Source of the DNA: Berghia stephanieae
Lineage: Eukaryota > Mollusca > Gastropoda > Nudibranchia > Aeolidiidae
Reading direction: 5' to 3'
Length of the DNA: 64,000 bases
Assembly (NCBI GenBank): GCA_034508935.3
Contig: CM067455.1
Location: 13,470,076 to 13,534,075 of the forward strand
Shown here piece by piece: positions 61,075-64,000 of the stretch. Under the pieces are notes generated by a model that had not been told where the DNA came from, ran no database searches, and was given only the letters and a program-made list of their open reading frames with translations. Numbering within the stretch: the stretch's first letter is position 1; every line of letters begins with the position of its first letter. The translations under genes were made by a program, and so were the position numbers.

Positions 61075-62150
61075 TCCTGGCATGTCCAGTTGGTAAGGGT
61101 ATTTACCCAGAAAGACGGTGGAACGGTTTTCAGTCTTGTCAGGGACGTAAAATTATGTACTGAGCAGACCTCGTAAAGATTCTCCCACGTCCGGTTTGGG
61201 AAATATCCAGAAGGAAGCGGAAAAGGACGTCCAGTCCGGGAAATGTCCAGAAAGACACCGAAAAGATTAGCAGCACGTCCAGTCGGGGAAATAGAAAACG
61301 CCGAAAACGCTCGTGGCATGTCCAGTCAAGGAAAATACGCAGAAAGACGGCAAAAAGGTTCACGGCACGTCCTGTCGGGGAATCACCCCAGAAGGACGGC
61401 GAAACGGTTCGCGGCATTTCCAATTTGTGAAAATTTTCGAAAGACTTTGAAACTGTTCGCGGTACTTCCATTTGGGGAAATACCCGAAAGACGGAGTAAA
61501 GGTAAGCGGCACTTCCAGTTGGAGAAATACCCGAAAGACGGTGAAAAGGGTCGCGGTACTTCCAGCTGGGAAAATACCCATAAAGACGACGGAAATGTTC
61601 TCGTTACATCTAATCGGGGAAATGCCCAGAATAGTGACTGAAAGGATTACTTAACGTCCAGTCAAGAGTGATACCCAGGAAGACGGCGATAAGGTGCTCG
61701 GTACGTTTAGTCGAGGGGAAATACCCAGAAAGACGGCGATAAGGTTCTCGGTACGTCTAGTCGGGGAAATACCCAGAAAGACGGCGATAAGGTTCTCTGT
61801 ACGTCTAGTCGGGGGAAATACCCAGAAAGACGGTGATAAGGTTCTCGGTACATCTAGTCGGGGAAATACCCAGAAAGACGGCGATAAGGTTCTCGGTACG
61901 TCTAGTCGGGGGAAATACCCAGAAAGACGGCGATAAGGTTCTCGGTACATCTAGTCGGGGGAAATACCCAGAAAGACGGCGATAAGGTTCTCGGTACGTC
62001 TATTCGGGGGAAATACCCAGAAAGACCGCAAAAAGATTCACGGCAGGTGTAGTCGTGGAAATGTCCAAATAAAGGCGGCAGAACGGTTCTCGACACGTCT
62101 AATAGGAGACATAATATACCCAGAAAGACGGCGGACAGTTTCTTGCTAGT
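61075..62150. repeat. 48-bp minisatellite, about 22 copies
   Basis: Unit CCCAGAAAGACGGCGATAAG plus GTTCTCGGTACGTCTAGTCG plus GGGAAATA (48-49 bases). Units between about 61690 and 62010 are nearly identical, while those to the left, and the last few to the right, are much more diverged. The + and - strand frames are open in many units, but this follows from the repeat. Confidence 0.95.
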
Positions 62151-62214
62151 TCCCGACTAGACTCGCCGCAAACCTTTCCGCCATCCCTATGGATTTATCG
62201 TGATATAACAACAT

Positions 62215-62402
62215 TATAGATAGTATGCGCTTGGCTAAGAAGCTCATGACATTGCCATCCGGAAGTATAACGGACCAACACACAAATTTCTGTGTAACCA
62301 TGAACGTTTATAGTCTGGTTAATACCGTTTTAGTGAGAAGTACTCATAAACGCGGATGGCAAAAACAATAACAAAGACCAGATTGACGTCATCTTCGAAC
62401 TA
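62215..62402. mobile_element. 190-bp interspersed repeat, copy 3
   Basis: TATAGATAGTATGCGCTTGG ... AACGGACCAACACACAAATT ... GATTGACGTCATCTTCG ... CTATCCATAG. It lies 65 bases after the 48-bp minisatellite. Confidence 0.82.
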
Positions 62403-63477
62403 TCCATAGCTACAATTGATATTGGCTTGAGAAGCGGTCTGAATCCGAAAAATTGTGTGTTTAGTATTGTGTTCTTACTGCTTAAAGCCTGGTGCTCATT
62501 CACAACTGAGTCGATTGGAGTAATGTGCATATAAAGTGTCTTACCCTAGGCCACGACGTCGAGATCAGAATTTTACACGATGCCTTAACTTATCCATGCC
62601 ACTCACCGCGTTTAACTTTGCTTGACATTTGCGACAAGCCAAGCCACAGAGCCAAACAGGACATACATAAAGAAAAAAAAAATCGGTGCCTTTATATTAA
62701 TGGTCATCCTTGAGATACATTATGTTTTTAGCCCTTTACAGTTAAAAAAAAAAAGAAGTAATGATGGTGGAGCACCGTACATATAACTCATAGGACTGAA
62801 CATGCAGCCTGTTGAGCTCTAGAACAATATGTTTGCCAAAGCCCCCCCCCCCTCCCCCCCCCCCGCTAGTTTACAGCTGTGTGTGGCGGGGGGGGGGGGG
62901 GGGAAGAAGGGGGCTCCGAATTTCAGACCTTTAGTACAAGGAAAACGTGTACGATCGACATGCTTATTCTCGGGTTAAAACCATCCGATTTTATATGCCC
63001 ATATTTGGGCGTCGCAAAGACGTGTCCTTGGACTCTTTACTCATATCGATACCATGGTTTCCATTGAAAAAACAACACGGTCAGCAAGAACCAGGCAGAG
63101 GGCGTACTTATAGCCGGACTGTCAAACAATGAAAGTGAAAGTAGTGAGTGCGGTCTATAATGCAGTGTAACACCGATATATCGGACTAGTCGAGGCTATG
63201 AATGTGGAATTCTTCAAACTGTCCGTGAATTGATGTTGTGATTATTTAGAAAATAAGATAGGAGTCAATGACATCATTGTCTAATTATAGAAAGAAATTT
63301 TGGCGAAAGATATCATAATGCACAATTGGAATGTCGTATGTGGATGTTTTAAGAGCTGTTCCGCAGGTGGGCGAAACACAGGCGCTTTATCGCTACATAT
63401 TTATAATCGATTATCATATACATCTCGTCTTATTTCAGCTCCTGTATTTAAAGCTTTAGCCATTTCTGTGTGATCTT
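62403..63477. other. Stretch without recognised genes
   Basis: Poly-C (about 62840-62863) and poly-G (62888-62903) runs and a short SINE-like string near 63022 (GTGTCCTTGGACTCTTTACT). Nothing else called. Confidence 0.55.
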
Positions 63478-63666
63478 CTCTTCTTCTGCTTCTTCTTCTT
63501 CTTCTTCTTCTTTTTCTTCTTCTTCTTCTTCTTCTTCTTCTTCTTCTTCTTCTTCTTCTTCTTCTTCTCTTCTTCTTCTTCTTCTTCTTCTTCTTCTTCT
63601 TCTTCTTCTTCTTCTTCTTCTTCTTCTTCTTCTTTCTTCTTCTTCTTCTTCTTCTTCTTCTTTCTT
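63478..63666. repeat. (TTC)n microsatellite
   Basis: About 190 bases of TTC with two register slips, all pyrimidine on the + strand. Confidence 0.97.
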
Positions 63667-63814
63667 AATAAGCGTGATAAATGAGCGAAATGGTATTGTG
63701 GATACATTTTTGCGATCGAACCTGTTGCTGGGGATCCTATGTCCAGGCCCCCACATCATTGGACATCGTTCCCTGGGAAAAAAAAAAAACAAACAAACAA
63801 ACAACCCAGAAACA

Positions 63815-64000
63815 GACATATTTAAAATTTTGCCCAAAAATCTCGTTCTTCAAAATTAATATCGATCGATTAAAATAACCCCTCATCTTGGCAAAAAAAA
63901 CAAACCCGCGAAGTCCCAGGTTTGAGAGTATGTTTTTTGGGGGTTTTTTTCTCCCCGAGATGAGGGTCATTTTAACCGAACAATATTTAAAGGACGGGGT
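63815..64000. mobile_element. Foldback element, possibly cut by the window edge
   Basis: The left arm (ATCTCGTTCTTCAAAATTAA, CGATCGATTAAAATAACCCC, TCATCTTGGC) and right arm (GAGATGAGGGTCATTTTAAC, ATATTTAAAGGACGGG) are inverted copies around CCCAGGTTTGAGAG. This shows the structure whose fragments occur at 8355, 11055, 25785, 40300, 43550 and 44095. Confidence 0.75.

Noticed and set aside
61139-62096. Repeated frames of the type FPRLDVPRTLSPSFWV on the - strand, and matching + strand frames
   Set aside because: They follow from the 48-bp minisatellite, whose period is a multiple of three.

Overview
The window looks like AT-rich nuclear DNA of a marine-type invertebrate, most likely a lophotrochozoan and plausibly a mollusc. 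Three things suggest this: split genes with GT-AG introns of 0.5-14 kb, a gene closely resembling apCAM/Fasciclin II/NCAM, and dense tRNA-derived SINEs, MITEs, LINE 3' tails and very long microsatellites. The phylum is an inference. No operon, CRISPR array or bacterial gene is visible, and I recognised no LTR or virus-derived element.

One gene explains nearly all the real coding sequence. It is an NCAM/FasII-type neural cell-adhesion molecule on the + strand, entering from the left edge inside its second Ig domain. Twelve constitutive exons (1-108 to 24227-24355) join in one continuous frame. They encode the rest of Ig2, then Ig3, Ig4, Ig5 and two fibronectin type III domains, about 604 residues. 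Domain borders fall at phase-1 introns, while Ig3-Ig5 are split inside at phase 0. The 21 kb that follow hold only phase-1-compatible pieces that look alternatively spliced: an 18-bp microexon (27914-27931), a 126-bp acidic Ser-rich cassette (30937-31062), a possible hydrophobic terminal exon (31553-31635), and a terminal exon with a GPI-attachment signal and stop (45496-45590). Signal peptide, Ig1 and any transmembrane or cytoplasmic exons are not in the window.

The introns are filled with repeats. A tRNA-derived SINE (family A here) has about a dozen copies. A second modular element (family B) ends in a GCGCCGTAAAACCC tail. There are several TIR/foldback MITE families, three LINE 3' ends, minisatellites with 30-, 38-, 44-, 48- and 51-bp units, and microsatellites up to 1.3 kb. 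Several lie within tens of bases of splice sites. The most unusual structure is at 15525-16043, where the 3' splice site and first bases of the first FN3-1 exon are repeated four times with a 130-bp period; only the last copy opens the correct frame.

From 45.6 to 64 kb I see no convincing gene, only repeats, MITEs and AT-rich sequence. This could be 3' flank, or intron leading to transmembrane-isoform exons beyond the window.
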